NCBI RefSeq assembly: GCF_010725485.1
Contig: NZ_AP022598.1
Location: 2,914,001-2,978,000, forward strand
DNA length: 64,000 bases
From: Mycolicibacterium parafortuitum
Lineage (GTDB): Bacteria; Actinomycetota; Actinomycetes; Mycobacteriales; Mycobacteriaceae
Direction: 5' to 3'
Shown here: positions 52,595 to 62,098 of the stretch, one piece after another
How positions within the stretch are numbered: position 1 is the first letter of the stretch
How the letters are laid out: each line of letters opens with the position of its first letter
The notes under the pieces: model-generated
Database searches by the model: none
The model's input: the letters and a program-made list of their open reading frames with translations, nothing else
What the model was told of the DNA's origin: nothing
Program-made: the position numbers and the translations under genes

Positions 52595-53869
52595 ATGGCA
52601 GTATCCCCGGACGTGGATGTGAAGCCGGACGCGGCGGGCCAGGGCCAGGCCCCCAGTCGCATCAAGATGATCTTCGTGCTCGGCCTGCTGGTCGCGCTCG
52701 GCCCGCTGACCATCGACATGTACCTGCCGGCGCTGCCCAAGATCGCCGAGGAGCTGTCGGTGACGTCGTCGGTCGCCCAGCTCACCCTGACCGGCACGCT
52801 GGCCGGACTGGCGCTCGGCCAGCTGATCATCGGGCCGCTGTCGGACTCGCTGGGCCGCCGCAAACCGCTGTTCGGCGGCATCGTGCTGCACATGATCGCG
52901 TCACTGGTGTGCATGTTCGCCCCGAACATCGCCGTACTCGGCGTTGCCCGCGGGCTGCAGGGCATGGGCGCCGCAGCGGGCATGGTGGTCGCCATCGCGG
53001 TGGTCGGGGATCTGTACAAGGACAACGTCGCGGCGACGGTGATGTCGCGGCTGATGCTGGTGCTCGGGGTCGCCCCGGTGCTCGCGCCGTCGCTGGGCGC
53101 GGCGGTGCTGTTGCACGGGTCCTGGCACTGGGTGTTCGCCGCACTGGTGGTGATCGCGGCGGCGCTGCTGGTGATGGCCGTCCTCGCGCTGCCCGAGACG
53201 CTGCCCGTCGGTCACCGTCGCCCGCTGAAGGTCAGGAGCATCGGCGCGACCTATCTGGAACTGCTGCGCGATGCACGGTTCGTGATCCTCGTGCTGGTCG
53301 CCGCGCTCGGCATGTCCGGACTGTTCGCCTATATCGCGGGTGCGCCGTTCGTGCTGCAGGACAGGTTCGGCGTCGGCCAGACCGCGTTCGCGCTGATCTT
53401 CGGTGCCGGGGCCGTCGCGTTGATCGGCACCACCCAGTGCAACGTGCTGTTGCTCAAGCGGTTCAGCCCGCAGCAGATCATGGTCTGGGCGCTGGTCGCC
53501 GCATCGGTGTTCGGGGTGGTCTTCGTGGCGCTGGCCGCCGGGCAGGTCGGCGGCGTGTACGGCTTCGTGATCCCGGTGTGGGCGATCCTGGCCGCGATGG
53601 GTCTGGTGATCCCGAACGCCCCCGCCGTCGCGCTGACCCGGCACCCGGACGCCGCGGGCACTGCCGCCGCGCTGCTGGGCGCGGTCCAGTTCGGCGGCGG
53701 CGCGGCGATCGCCCCCGTGGTCGGGGTGCTGGGCAACGACGAACTGGCCATGGCCGTGGTGATGGCCGCCGGGGTGATGATCGCGCTGGCGCTGCTGCTG
53801 CTGACCGGAGTGCACCGGGCCACCGAGCCCGCGGGCATCCCCGGCGACGCGGTCGCCGAAGCGGCCTGA
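52595..53869 (+). CDS. Bcr/CflA-family MFS drug exporter
   Basis: A 424-residue transporter with 12 membrane segments. The family motif LGPLTIDMYLPALPKIAEEL lies in helix 1 (~35-55), and PLSDSLGRRKPLFGG is the MFS loop 2-3 motif. Such proteins expel chloramphenicol, bicyclomycin or similar compounds with protons; the substrate here is unknown. The first ~20 residues are a polar cytoplasmic tail. ATG 52595 has an A/T-rich upstream stretch (AAATTATTGG, CTAATCAT) and no good ribosome binding site. It lies before the DHA2 exporter, as an addition to the M. tuberculosis gene order. Confidence 0.86.
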   Translation: MAVSPDVDVKPDAAGQGQAPSRIKMIFVLGLLVALGPLTIDMYLPALPKIAEELSVTSSVAQLTLTGTLAGLALGQLIIGPLSDSLGRRKPLFGGIVLHMIASLVCMFAPNIAVLGVARGLQGMGAAAGMVVAIAVVGDLYKDNVAATVMSRLMLVLGVAPVLAPSLGAAVLLHGSWHWVFAALVVIAAALLVMAVLALPETLPVGHRRPLKVRSIGATYLELLRDARFVILVLVAALGMSGLFAYIAGAPFVLQDRFGVGQTAFALIFGAGAVALIGTTQCNVLLLKRFSPQQIMVWALVAASVFGVVFVALAAGQVGGVYGFVIPVWAILAAMGLVIPNAPAVALTRHPDAAGTAAALLGAVQFGGGAAIAPVVGVLGNDELAMAVVMAAGVMIALALLLLTGVHRATEPAGIPGDAVAEAA

Positions 53870-53916
53870 ACCGGGGGACGCGCCGGGGCCGACTTGTCGG
53901 GGCCCCCGCCGGACCG

Positions 53917-53922
53917 TAGCGT
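53917..53922 (+). promoter_or_regulatory. -10 element TAGCGT before the exporter leader ORF
   Basis: TAGCGT ends 9 bases before the GTG of the 28-codon ORF. The same hexamer and spacing occurs at 40507. Confidence 0.45.
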
Positions 53923-53931
53923 CGGGGCTCA

Positions 53932-54018
53932 GTGCTGTTTCCGACGCTGTTCCTGACGTTCCTCCGCTTCTCCCCGTCGTTCCTCCCCGTGACTTTGGCT
54001 GGCTCCCACCATGTTTGA
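53932..54018 (+). CDS. Possible leaderless 28-residue hydrophobic leader peptide
   Basis: A 29-codon frame from GTG 53932 runs to a TGA at 54016-54018, overlapping the exporter ATG (54011) by 8 bases. The peptide starts [15 protein letters not shown] and contains six Phe and seven Leu with one Arg, so it is hydrophobic. The DNA is strongly pyrimidine-rich, with TTCC and CTCC repeats, and leaves the exporter with no Shine-Dalgarno sequence of its own. This suggests that translation of the ORF leads ribosomes to the exporter start. It may be coincidence; conservation has not been checked. Confidence 0.4.
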   Translation: MLFPTLFLTFLRFSPSFLPVTLAGSHHV

Positions 54019-55753
54019 CACCGCGACCGCGCGCGCCCAGAGCGTCAATCCCTGGCATGCGCTGTGGGCGCTGCTGATCGGGTTCTTCATGATCCTGGTC
54101 GACGCGACGATCGTGGCCGTCGCGAACCCGGCGATCATGGCGAGCCTCGGCGCCGGCTACGACGCGGTGCTGTGGGTGACCAGTGCCTACCTGCTGGCCT
54201 ACGCGGTTCCGCTGCTGGTGGCCGGGCGCCTCGGGGACCGCTACGGGCCGAAGACCATGTACCTCATCGGGTTGGTGGTGTTCACCGCGGCGTCGCTGTG
54301 GTGCGGACTGTCCGACACGATCGGCATGCTCGTCGCCGCCCGGGTGGTGCAGGGTCTCGGCGCGGCGCTGCTGACCCCGCAGACGATGACGGTGATCACC
54401 CGGACGTTCCCGCCACACCGGCGCGGGGTGGCGATGAGCGTCTGGGGCGCCACCGCCGGCGTCGCGACGCTGGTCGGTCCGCTCGCCGGTGGCGTGCTGG
54501 TCGACCACCTCGGCTGGCAGTGGATCTTCATCGTCAACGTGCCGATCGGGGTCATCGGCCTGGTGATGGCCGTCTGGCTGGTCCCGTCGCTGCCCACCCA
54601 GGCGCGGCAGCGCTTCGACATACCGGGGGTGGTGCTCTCCGGGGTCGGCCTGTTCCTGATCGTGTTCGCGCTGCAGGAAGGTCAGTCCCACGGCTGGGCG
54701 GCGTGGATCTGGGTGACGGTCGCGGCCGGGATCGCGGTGATGGTGGCGTTCGTGTACTGGCAGTCCGTCAACACCGGACAGCCGCTGATCCCGCTGGTGA
54801 TCTTCTGGGACCGCAACTTCTCGATGTCCAACCTCGGCGTGGCCACCATCGGGTTCGTCGCGACCGGGATGATCCTGCCGCTGATGTTCTACGCGCAGTC
54901 GGTGTGCGGTCTGACCCCGACGCAGGCGGCGTTGCTGACCGCGCCGATGGCCATCGCGACCGGTGTGCTGGCCCCGTTCGTCGGCAAGCTGGTCGACCGG
55001 TCCCATCCCCGGTCGGTGGTCGGGTTCGGGTTCTCACTGATGGCGATCGGGCTGACCTGGCTGTCGATCGAGATGACCCCGGCGACTCCGATCTGGCGGC
55101 TGTTGCTCCCGCTGACCGCGATGGGCGCCGCGATGGCGTTCATCTGGTCGCCGCTGGCGGCCACCGCGACCCGCAACCTGCCGCCGGAGCTGGCCGGTGC
55201 CGGTTCCGGTGTCTACAACACCACCCGTCAGGTCGGGTCGGTGTTCGGCAGCGCGGGCATGGCTGCGCTGATGACCTACGAGCTGTCGGCCAAGATCCCC
55301 GGTGCCGCCGACACGGCGCCGCAGGTCGAGGGTGCGGCCGCGCCGTTGCCGGAGTTCCTGCACGCCCCGTTCGCACTCGCGATGTCGCAGGCGATGCTGC
55401 TGCCCGCGTTCGTCGCGTTGTTCGGGCTCATCGCCGCACTGTTCCTGCTCGGGTTCCTCGGCGCCGACTCCGCGGAGGTGCCGGCCGAACCGATGGAGCC
55501 CTACGACCCCGACCACGAGCTGTACTGGGCCGACGGTGAGGACGAGTACATCGAGTACGAGGTGGAGTGGGTCGACGACACCCCGGACGAGTACGCCTGG
55601 GACGATCCCGCGGCCGAGATCGCCGGCGCCGACACCGACGTGCTCGGCTCGGTGCCCGGGCCCGCTGTGCGTGACGACGAGCAGTGGCGGCGCATCCTCG
55701 AGCAGCTGCTGGACGAGCCGAGCGGCAACGGGCGGTCTCACACCCGCGACTGA
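54011..55753 (+). CDS. DHA2-family MFS exporter with acidic C-terminus (Rv1250-type)
   Basis: A 580-residue EmrB/QacA-type transporter with 14 membrane helices. Motif D1 ([20 protein letters not shown]) is in helix 1, [12 protein letters not shown] is loop 2-3 and helix-5 motif C reads [17 protein letters not shown]. Substrate is unknown but likely a hydrophobic drug or lipid. The C-terminal ~90 residues are very acidic ([27 protein letters not shown]) and cytoplasmic, a feature that may bind a partner. Start ATG 54011 lies after a pyrimidine-rich region with a leader ORF. The stop overlaps the convergent next gene by 16 bp. Confidence 0.9.
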   Translation: MFDTATARAQSVNPWHALWALLIGFFMILVDATIVAVANPAIMASLGAGYDAVLWVTSAYLLAYAVPLLVAGRLGDRYGPKTMYLIGLVVFTAASLWCGLSDTIGMLVAARVVQGLGAALLTPQTMTVITRTFPPHRRGVAMSVWGATAGVATLVGPLAGGVLVDHLGWQWIFIVNVPIGVIGLVMAVWLVPSLPTQARQRFDIPGVVLSGVGLFLIVFALQEGQSHGWAAWIWVTVAAGIAVMVAFVYWQSVNTGQPLIPLVIFWDRNFSMSNLGVATIGFVATGMILPLMFYAQSVCGLTPTQAALLTAPMAIATGVLAPFVGKLVDRSHPRSVVGFGFSLMAIGLTWLSIEMTPATPIWRLLLPLTAMGAAMAFIWSPLAATATRNLPPELAGAGSGVYNTTRQVGSVFGSAGMAALMTYELSAKIPGAADTAPQVEGAAAPLPEFLHAPFALAMSQAMLLPAFVALFGLIAALFLLGFLGADSAEVPAEPMEPYDPDHELYWADGEDEYIEYEVEWVDDTPDEYAWDDPAAEIAGADTDVLGSVPGPAVRDDEQWRRILEQLLDEPSGNGRSHTRD

Positions 55754-57153
55754 TCCGGCTCCCCGGCAGCGGCCATCAACTCGTCCAGCGCGGCGTTGGC
55801 CTTGTTCAGCGCCACCGCCAGCGCGCCGATCGCCTTGTCCCGGACCCGTTCCTTGCCCGGCGGGAACACCGGGAACAAAGTGCGCGCCGCGTTGAGCCGT
55901 GCGGTGTCCAGCCACGCCGACAGGTCCGGATCCCGCAGCCAGCGCACCGTCGCGACGTTGTCCTCGCGCATATGCCGCAGCCAGTCGACCGGAGCGTCGG
56001 GGTGGGTGATCGGCACGCACAACGCATTGCGGGTCGCGTCGTCGGGGTAGGCCGCCTCGACGTGGGCGATGAACGCCGAGCTGAACACCTGCTGGCAACT
56101 GCGCACGCTCTGCAGCGTGATCCGGTCGCCGTCGAACACCGGCACCGACGGTGGGCGGGGCAATCCCTGGGTGGTGCAGTCGACATACAGCGACGGGCCC
56201 GCGGGCAGCGAGGCGCCGACGAAGCGGACGTGGTCGTGGCCGGCATGCTCGATGTGCCCGAGCCGGACCACGTCGCCGACGCGGCGCAGCTGTTCGAGCT
56301 CGCGCGCCGACACGATCGCGCAGTGGTACATCGTGGGCCGCACCGACGGATCGAGCCGGAACAGCACTTCGGCGGCCTCCAGCCGATCGAACAGGTCGTC
56401 GAGCGTGTCCGCGTCGGTGACCGCCTGCATCCGGGCGGCCATCGCGTCCCGCAGCCGCGGGGCGAAGTCCGGTCCCGGCTGGATGTTGGCCCGGTTGAGC
56501 AGCCACGAGTCCCGGGGCCGGACCCATCGCACCCGGTCCGGGCGAATCCCGTTGTGCAGCAACCACAGCACGCAGTCCATACCGGTCTTGCCGCCGCCGA
56601 CGACGGTGAAGTGATCGTGCTCGGCGGCGTGGCGCGGCAGGTCGTTCGGCGCGACCACCGCTACACCGTCGGCGACCGAGAACGGCGGTCGCCGCATCGA
56701 CTGCACCACGGTCAGCAGATAGGTCGCGTCCACCGTCCGGCGTCCCGCCGTGACCGTCTGCTCGGTGCCGTCGAGGACGCGAATCCTGTTGTCGCCCAGA
56801 TAGCGGGTCATCGGTAGGTAGGTGAGCCGACCCGTCGGCAGCATCCGGTCGCGCATCACCCGGTCGTAGTACGCGCACACCTCGTGTCCGGTGGCGAGCT
56901 CGAAGAACCCCTCGTTGAAACCGCTGCGGTCGATCGCGTCCTCGTTGCCGAGGGCATGGGAGTTCACCCCGTAGTACGCCGACGGCTGGTGTAGCCGGAC
57001 GAACGGGTAGACCGAGTTCCAGTGCCCACCCGGCTGGTGGTTCGCGTCCACGAGCACGACCGTCGCGTCCGTCTCGGTCAGCAGGGTGTCGACGAACGCC
57101 ATGCCCATCGCCCCGGCCCCGACGACGAGGTAGTCGGCCTCGATGCTGGTCAT
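55738..57153 (-). CDS. FAD-dependent monooxygenase-like protein
   Basis: A 471-residue flavoprotein with the FAD-binding GAGAMG (12-17) and an NAD(P)-binding GGGKTG (186-191), as in flavin-containing monooxygenases or related oxidoreductases. [23 protein letters not shown] follows the first domain and places the FAD. The substrate is unknown. The C-terminal ~90 residues are helical ([20 protein letters not shown]). ATG 57153 is leaderless; GGAGG touches the ATG. It is convergent with the exporter and separate from the oxidase behind it. Confidence 0.78.
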   Translation of the reverse strand: MTSIEADYLVVGAGAMGMAFVDTLLTETDATVVLVDANHQPGGHWNSVYPFVRLHQPSAYYGVNSHALGNEDAIDRSGFNEGFFELATGHEVCAYYDRVMRDRMLPTGRLTYLPMTRYLGDNRIRVLDGTEQTVTAGRRTVDATYLLTVVQSMRRPPFSVADGVAVVAPNDLPRHAAEHDHFTVVGGGKTGMDCVLWLLHNGIRPDRVRWVRPRDSWLLNRANIQPGPDFAPRLRDAMAARMQAVTDADTLDDLFDRLEAAEVLFRLDPSVRPTMYHCAIVSARELEQLRRVGDVVRLGHIEHAGHDHVRFVGASLPAGPSLYVDCTTQGLPRPPSVPVFDGDRITLQSVRSCQQVFSSAFIAHVEAAYPDDATRNALCVPITHPDAPVDWLRHMREDNVATVRWLRDPDLSAWLDTARLNAARTLFPVFPPGKERVRDKAIGALAVALNKANAALDELMAAAGEPDQSRV

Positions 57154-57161
57154 CCTCCGCC

Positions 57162-57167
57162 ACGGTA
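57162..57167 (-). promoter_or_regulatory. -10 element TACCGT, leaderless promoter of the flavoprotein
   Basis: On the minus strand TACCGT ends 8 bases before the ATG. Confidence 0.55.
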
Positions 57168-57189
57168 CCGAAACCGCGCGAGGGACGAC

Positions 57190-58548
57190 TCAGTCGAACA
57201 GCACCGCGCGGTTGAGATAACCGGTCGGGTCGAACGCGTTTTTCACCGCGCGCATCGCGGCGATGTCGGCTTCGGTACGCGCCATCGACAGGTAGTCGCG
57301 CTTGCGGGTTCCGACGCCGTGTTCGGAGCTGACGTTGCCGCCGTGGCCCGCGATCAGCGCCATCATCGCCGAATAGAGCTCGCGCTCGGCGGCGCCGGTC
57401 AGCGCGCAGCGCACGATGTTGAGGTGCAGGTTGCCCTCGCCGATGTGGCCGAAAAGCACCGGGATCGCATCGGGGGCGTGTTCGCCGATCAGCGCCGCGG
57501 CATCGCCGGCGAACGGCTGGATGGACGAAAGGGGGAGCGACACATCGAATTTCAGCGGCGGTCCGTACACGCCGAGCACCTCTGCGATCGACTCGCGGAC
57601 CTGCCAGAGTCGCTGCTGGGCGTTCGTGTCGACACCGACGGCGGGTTCGCCGCAGAGCTCCGCGGTCTCCAGCGCGTCGGCCAGCCGCTCGGTCAGGTCC
57701 GTCTCCCCGGCCAGTTCGATCAGCAGTTGCCAGGCGCCGTCGACCGGGGCCGCCACCCCGGCGTGCTCGGCGGTCAGCGCGCTCGCCCGCGCGTCGATCA
57801 GCTCGAGGGCCGCGATGCCCTCCATGTCGCGGAACACCCGCCCGGTGGTGACCAGCGCGTCCAGGTCGGCGAAACCGCAGATCGCGGTGACCCGTTGGCG
57901 CGGGGTGGGGTGCAGGCGCAGATCGAGGGCGGTGATCACCCCCAGCGTGCCCTCGGCGCCGACGAACAGCGACGCCAGGTCGTATCCGGTGTTGTCGCTG
58001 CGCACCTGGCTGTGGCGGTGCACCACGGAGCCGTCGGGCAGGACGACGTCGAGCCCGAGCACCTGTTCGCCCATGTTGCCGTAGCAGACCGTGCGCAGCC
58101 CGCCCGCGTTCGTCGAGGCCATCCCGCCGACGGTCGCGGAGTCGCGCGCGGCGAGATCGACGCCGAACACCAGTCCGGCCGCGGTGGCCGCCCGCTGCAC
58201 CTCGGCCAGCGTGACCCCGGCGCCGACGCGGATCCGGCGTTCGACGGTGTCGACCTCGCCGACCTCCCGTAGCCGCTCCGTGGACACCAGCACGTCGTCG
58301 TGTTCGGGCACCGTGCCCGCCACCAACGAGGTCCGGCCGCCCTGCACGGTCACGGCCACGCCCGCATCGCGGCACGCGCGCAGCACCGCGGCGACCTCGT
58401 CGGTGGAACCCGGCCGCACCAGCACCGAGGCCCGCCCCCGGTAGCGCCCGGTGTGGTCGACGCTGCGGCCGTCGAGCACGTCGCGGTCGGTGCTCACGTA
58501 GGTGGCTCCGACGATCTCCGTCAGCCGCTCGGTCAGCGCTTCGCTCAC
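57190..58548 (-). CDS. FAD-linked oxidase, GlcD/D-lactate dehydrogenase type
   Basis: A 452-residue VAO/PCMH-fold protein. VRPGSTDEVAAVLRACRDAG leads to the FAD site (VQGGRTSLVAGTVP), DSATVGGMASTNAGGLRT and FVGAEGTLGVIT are in the same domain, and the C-terminal cap ends in FGHIGEGNLHLN and SSEHGVGTRKRDYL, which carries the metal/His site of D-2-hydroxyacid dehydrogenases. It probably oxidises D-lactate or glycolate at the membrane. GTG 58548 overlaps the helicase stop (GTGA), so it is cotranscribed with it. Confidence 0.85.
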   Translation of the reverse strand: MSEALTERLTEIVGATYVSTDRDVLDGRSVDHTGRYRGRASVLVRPGSTDEVAAVLRACRDAGVAVTVQGGRTSLVAGTVPEHDDVLVSTERLREVGEVDTVERRIRVGAGVTLAEVQRAATAAGLVFGVDLAARDSATVGGMASTNAGGLRTVCYGNMGEQVLGLDVVLPDGSVVHRHSQVRSDNTGYDLASLFVGAEGTLGVITALDLRLHPTPRQRVTAICGFADLDALVTTGRVFRDMEGIAALELIDARASALTAEHAGVAAPVDGAWQLLIELAGETDLTERLADALETAELCGEPAVGVDTNAQQRLWQVRESIAEVLGVYGPPLKFDVSLPLSSIQPFAGDAAALIGEHAPDAIPVLFGHIGEGNLHLNIVRCALTGAAERELYSAMMALIAGHGGNVSSEHGVGTRKRDYLSMARTEADIAAMRAVKNAFDPTGYLNRAVLFD

Positions 58549-61500
58549 CCCGTCGGTGTATCACAAGTGGGCAGCGACAGGAACGCACCCAACTCGACCA
58601 GCCGGTCCGGCGTGCCGGGCAGGTAGTCGGTCAGATGCGGTGAGCGCACGATGACCGCGAGGTACTTCGCGCGGCTCACCGCGACGTTGAGCCGGTTGCG
58701 GTTGAGCAGGAACGAGATCCCGCGCGGCACATCGTCGATCGAGGACGCCGTCATCGACACGAACACCACCGGCGCCTGCTGTCCCTGGAATTTGTCCACC
58801 GTGCCCGCGCGCACCTCGGTCAGGCCGGCGGCGTCCAGGCGCCGACGCAGCTGCACCACCTGCGCGTTGTACGGCGTCACGATCAGGATGTCGTCCTGGA
58901 CCAGCGGTCGGGTGACGTCCTTGTCGGTCCACGGTGTGCCCAGCAGTCGCCGGATCTCGGCGACGATCGCGTCGGCCTCCTCGGGGCTCTCGTTGGCGTT
59001 GCCGAGGTGGTCGACGGGCAGCGTCCGAACGCCGGGTGCGACGCCGTCGAGACGGCGTGCGGTGGTGACCGCCTCGTGCGAGTGCAGGCGTTCGTCGTAG
59101 GACAGCTTCGACACCGCCCGGCACACGTCGGGATGCATCCGGTAGGAGCGGTCCAGGAAGTAGCCGCGTTCGGGTGGCAGCGTGTGGTGCCCGTCGACGA
59201 GCCAGCCGAGCGCCGACCCGTCGACGGGCTCGGGGTGGGTGCCCTGGCTGACCTGCGGCAGCTGCTGCGGATCGCCGAGCAGCAGCAGGTTGCGGGCCGC
59301 CCGTGCGACGGCGACGGTGTTGGCGAGGCTGAACTGGCCGGCCTCCTCGATCACCAGCAGGTCGAGGCTGTCGCGGTCGAACTTGTTGGCATTGGCGAAA
59401 TCCCACGCCGTCCCGCCGACCACGCAGCCGTCCTGGCAGACGAACTGTGCGTAGTCGTCGCGGTCCAGCTCGGTCCATCCGGTGCTGATGGTGTGCAGCT
59501 TCTTGCCGACGCGGGCGCCGTCCACCCCGGCGGCCATCACATCGCGGAACAGGTTCTCCACCACCGCATGTGACTGTGCGACCACCCCGATCCGCCAGTG
59601 ATGCCGGGTCACCAGGGCGGCGATCACCTGCCCCGAGGTGTAGGTCTTGCCGGTGCCGGGAGGGCCGTGCACCGCAAGGTAGGAGGAGTCGAGATCCAGT
59701 AGGGCAGCGGTGATGTCGGCGACGACATCACCGGTGCGCGGCAGCGCGGCGCCGCTGCGGGTGCGCGGCGGGCGGCGCAGGAAGATGTCGGTCAGCGCGT
59801 CGGCGGGTAGGTCCGGCAGCCCGGCGGCGAACAAGGACGCGGTGTCGGCTATCGCGTCCTGCAGCATGGCCGTGCTGATCGGGGGGCCAGGGGTCAACGC
59901 GAAGGGCAGTTGGTCGAAGACCGGGCCGTCCTTGGGTTGACGTTCGACGATGACGACCTCGGTGGGTGCCTCCGGATCGTCGCAGCCGGTGACGGTCACC
60001 GTCGCGTACCCGCGCCGGTCCGGGTCGTCGGCCAGGCCCGTCGGCGACGGCGGGTCGTACAGCGCGTACATGGTGCCCGCCAGTTCGCCGTTGGCGAGCT
60101 CGCCGAACAGCCGGAGGTGGCGTTGCGGTTTACGGGCCCGCGGCGGGGTGTGCCAGTCGGCGACGATCTCGTGACGCTCGGCGATGAACACATCGCTGTC
60201 GTCGGCCCATTCGTCGACCGGGTTGTTGACGCGGTCGAAGTGGCCCCACCAGAACGGCTTGTCCTCGCGTTTGTGAAAACCCTTGGCGGCGGCCATCATC
60301 GCCGCGGCGTGCTGCTGCGGTGTGCGTTCGGAGATGCTGTCGCCCGCGAACTTCAGCAGCGCGCGCTCGACCGCGTCGACCTCGACGGTGCGTGGCTCGG
60401 GACCGCCGGGCACGCGGGCCGGCCCGCGCGGCGGCACTCCTGATTCGATGGCGCGGGCCATCATCCAGTCGCGCAGCCGCCGGGTGGAGCGGCAGTCGTA
60501 GCGGTTGTACTCCTCGATCTCCTTGAGCACGGTGGCGGCGTCGTCCGTGCGGCCCTCGGCGATCAGGTCGCAGTACCTGGCGTACTCGGTGATCGATGCG
60601 GTGGCGGTGGTGACCTCGCCGTCGCGCAACTCGTTGCCCATGTACAGCGGTTCCAGCGATTTGATGCTGTAGTTCTCGGTGCCGACGCGAATGCTCTTGC
60701 GCACCAACGGGTACAGGTCCACCAGCACGCCGTCGCGCAGCAGCTCGTCGACCTCGGCCTCGCCGACGCCGTAGCGGCCGGCCAGCCGCAGCAACGTGCT
60801 CTTCTCGTAGGCCGCGTAGTGGTAGATGTGCATCTTCGGGTAGCGGTTGCGCCGCTTACGCACGAACTTCAGGAAGTCCTCGAGCGCTTTCCGTTCCTGG
60901 GTGCGGTCGTGCGCCCAGAACGGGTGGAACCCGTCCGTCTGGGCCGGCGAGCCGGCCGATCCGGCGAGGGTCAGCACGCCCCACAGGTACTCCAGGCCCC
61001 AGTCGCGGCCGTCGGTGGTCCACAACGGGTCACCCTCGAAATCGAAGAACAGATCGCCTTTGTCGGCGTCGGGCAGCACCATCAGCGGCTGAGGGTCGAC
61101 CAGCTCGTAGGGCGGCTTACCGTCGACGCGCTCGGCGATCTGCAGCCGGGCCTGCGCTGTGAGGGCGGTGACCGTCCGCGTCGACAGCTCGGGTACCGGC
61201 CCGTCGTGGGAGGCCAGTTCGTGCACCGTCGTGATGCCGGCGTCGAGCAACCGGGCCCGCGCGCTGACCCGCATCCCGGCGACAAGCAGCAGATCGTCGC
61301 GCTCGCGCACCTGTGTCTCGCACTCGGAGCAGCGGAAACACGCGCGGATGTGCTCGTCCTCCCACGCGACCGCCCGGCCACCGGCCAGGTGATCGTCGAG
61401 CAGCCGCTGCAGCGCGTCTCGGCGTGGCCGGTACACCGGCAGCAGCTCGTCGACGGGGTAGCTGACCGCGGTGCCGTCGCCGAGTACCAGGTCCACCCCC

Positions 61501-61994
61501 GGCGCCACCGGAACTCCTGCGGCGGTGAGGGTTTCGACGTAGGCGGCCATCTGCAGCAGTGCCTCGACCTTGACCGAGCGGGCGAGCTTGGTGTCGCGCA
61601 GCCGGTAGCGGCCGTCGTCGTCGAGCAGCAGGAAGTCGGCGAAGCCGGCGAACCGGCCGTCGAACATCGCCGCCTGGTAGACGACGGGGGAGCGGTGCTC
61701 GACCGCGCGCAGCGTCTGTTCGGCCGCGGCCGTCAACCCCGCGACGGTGTACCGGGGACGGCCGATGACCGTCACCTCGGTACCGGCCTTCAGCGTGTCC
61801 AGGTGCCGCTGCTCGTGCTCGTCACCCAGCGTCGCGGTGCGGGCCAGCAGTTCGTCGTCGCCGGACACCGCGGGACCCCAGCCCAACCGAGCGTCGAACG
61901 ACCGCAGCAGCGCGTACTCGCAGCGCGCCGCGGCCGCGAGGTCGGAGGCGCTGTAGATGACACGGTCAACGCCGGCGTCGGTGGCGACGAACAC
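58545..61994 (-). CDS. RecB-like nuclease fused to a superfamily 1 helicase (Rv1251c-type)
   Basis: A 1149-residue protein. The N-terminal ~420 residues are a TM0106-type RecB/Cas4-like nuclease (YSASDLAAAARCEYALLRSF at the start and a Cys cluster ACFRCSECETQV). The C-terminal half is a Dna2/UPF1-like helicase: Walker A GPPGTGKT at 777-784, LVIEEAGQFS (motif II, Glu-Glu in place of Asp-Glu), GDPQQLPQVS, and VSRAKYLAVIV (motif VI). It may handle DNA or RNA ends in repair. GTG 61994 is leaderless; an open frame to 62654 is a shadow of lprE. The oxidase gene is coupled behind it. Confidence 0.9.
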   Translation of the reverse strand: MFVATDAGVDRVIYSASDLAAAARCEYALLRSFDARLGWGPAVSGDDELLARTATLGDEHEQRHLDTLKAGTEVTVIGRPRYTVAGLTAAAEQTLRAVEHRSPVVYQAAMFDGRFAGFADFLLLDDDGRYRLRDTKLARSVKVEALLQMAAYVETLTAAGVPVAPGVDLVLGDGTAVSYPVDELLPVYRPRRDALQRLLDDHLAGGRAVAWEDEHIRACFRCSECETQVRERDDLLLVAGMRVSARARLLDAGITTVHELASHDGPVPELSTRTVTALTAQARLQIAERVDGKPPYELVDPQPLMVLPDADKGDLFFDFEGDPLWTTDGRDWGLEYLWGVLTLAGSAGSPAQTDGFHPFWAHDRTQERKALEDFLKFVRKRRNRYPKMHIYHYAAYEKSTLLRLAGRYGVGEAEVDELLRDGVLVDLYPLVRKSIRVGTENYSIKSLEPLYMGNELRDGEVTTATASITEYARYCDLIAEGRTDDAATVLKEIEEYNRYDCRSTRRLRDWMMARAIESGVPPRGPARVPGGPEPRTVEVDAVERALLKFAGDSISERTPQQHAAAMMAAAKGFHKREDKPFWWGHFDRVNNPVDEWADDSDVFIAERHEIVADWHTPPRARKPQRHLRLFGELANGELAGTMYALYDPPSPTGLADDPDRRGYATVTVTGCDDPEAPTEVVIVERQPKDGPVFDQLPFALTPGPPISTAMLQDAIADTASLFAAGLPDLPADALTDIFLRRPPRTRSGAALPRTGDVVADITAALLDLDSSYLAVHGPPGTGKTYTSGQVIAALVTRHHWRIGVVAQSHAVVENLFRDVMAAGVDGARVGKKLHTISTGWTELDRDDYAQFVCQDGCVVGGTAWDFANANKFDRDSLDLLVIEEAGQFSLANTVAVARAARNLLLLGDPQQLPQVSQGTHPEPVDGSALGWLVDGHHTLPPERGYFLDRSYRMHPDVCRAVSKLSYDERLHSHEAVTTARRLDGVAPGVRTLPVDHLGNANESPEEADAIVAEIRRLLGTPWTDKDVTRPLVQDDILIVTPYNAQVVQLRRRLDAAGLTEVRAGTVDKFQGQQAPVVFVSMTASSIDDVPRGISFLLNRNRLNVAVSRAKYLAVIVRSPHLTDYLPGTPDRLVELGAFLSLPTCDTPTG

Positions 61995-62000
61995 GCAGCC

Positions 62001-62006
62001 ACTGTA
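62001..62006 (-). promoter_or_regulatory. -10 element TACAGT, leaderless promoter of the nuclease-helicase
   Basis: On the minus strand TACAGT ends 6 bases before the GTG at 61994. Confidence 0.6.
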
Positions 62007-62029
62007 GGTGAGCGCCCCGACACCCTGCC

Positions 62030-62095
62030 CCCGCGAAATATCATTCCGGGCAGTGCTCGGCGGCCTCCGCGCAGCCCGGAATGATATTTCGCGGG
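62030..62095 (-). terminator. Large perfect hairpin after lprE
   Basis: Arms 62030-62051 and 62074-62095 are perfect 22-bp reverse complements around a 22-base loop, beginning 3 bases beyond the lprE stop. The arms contain A/T-rich AAATATCATT in otherwise G/C-rich DNA. Confidence 0.75.
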
Positions 62096-62098
62096 TAC

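Noticed and set aside
52901..55006. A 701-codon minus-strand open frame
   Set aside because: It covers two well-supported MFS genes on the plus strand and has only GC-driven His/Gln/Arg composition.
55034..58588. A 1184-codon minus-strand frame
   Set aside because: It runs out of frame through the flavoprotein and FAD oxidase and overlaps the exporter end; Arg/Gly-rich shadow.
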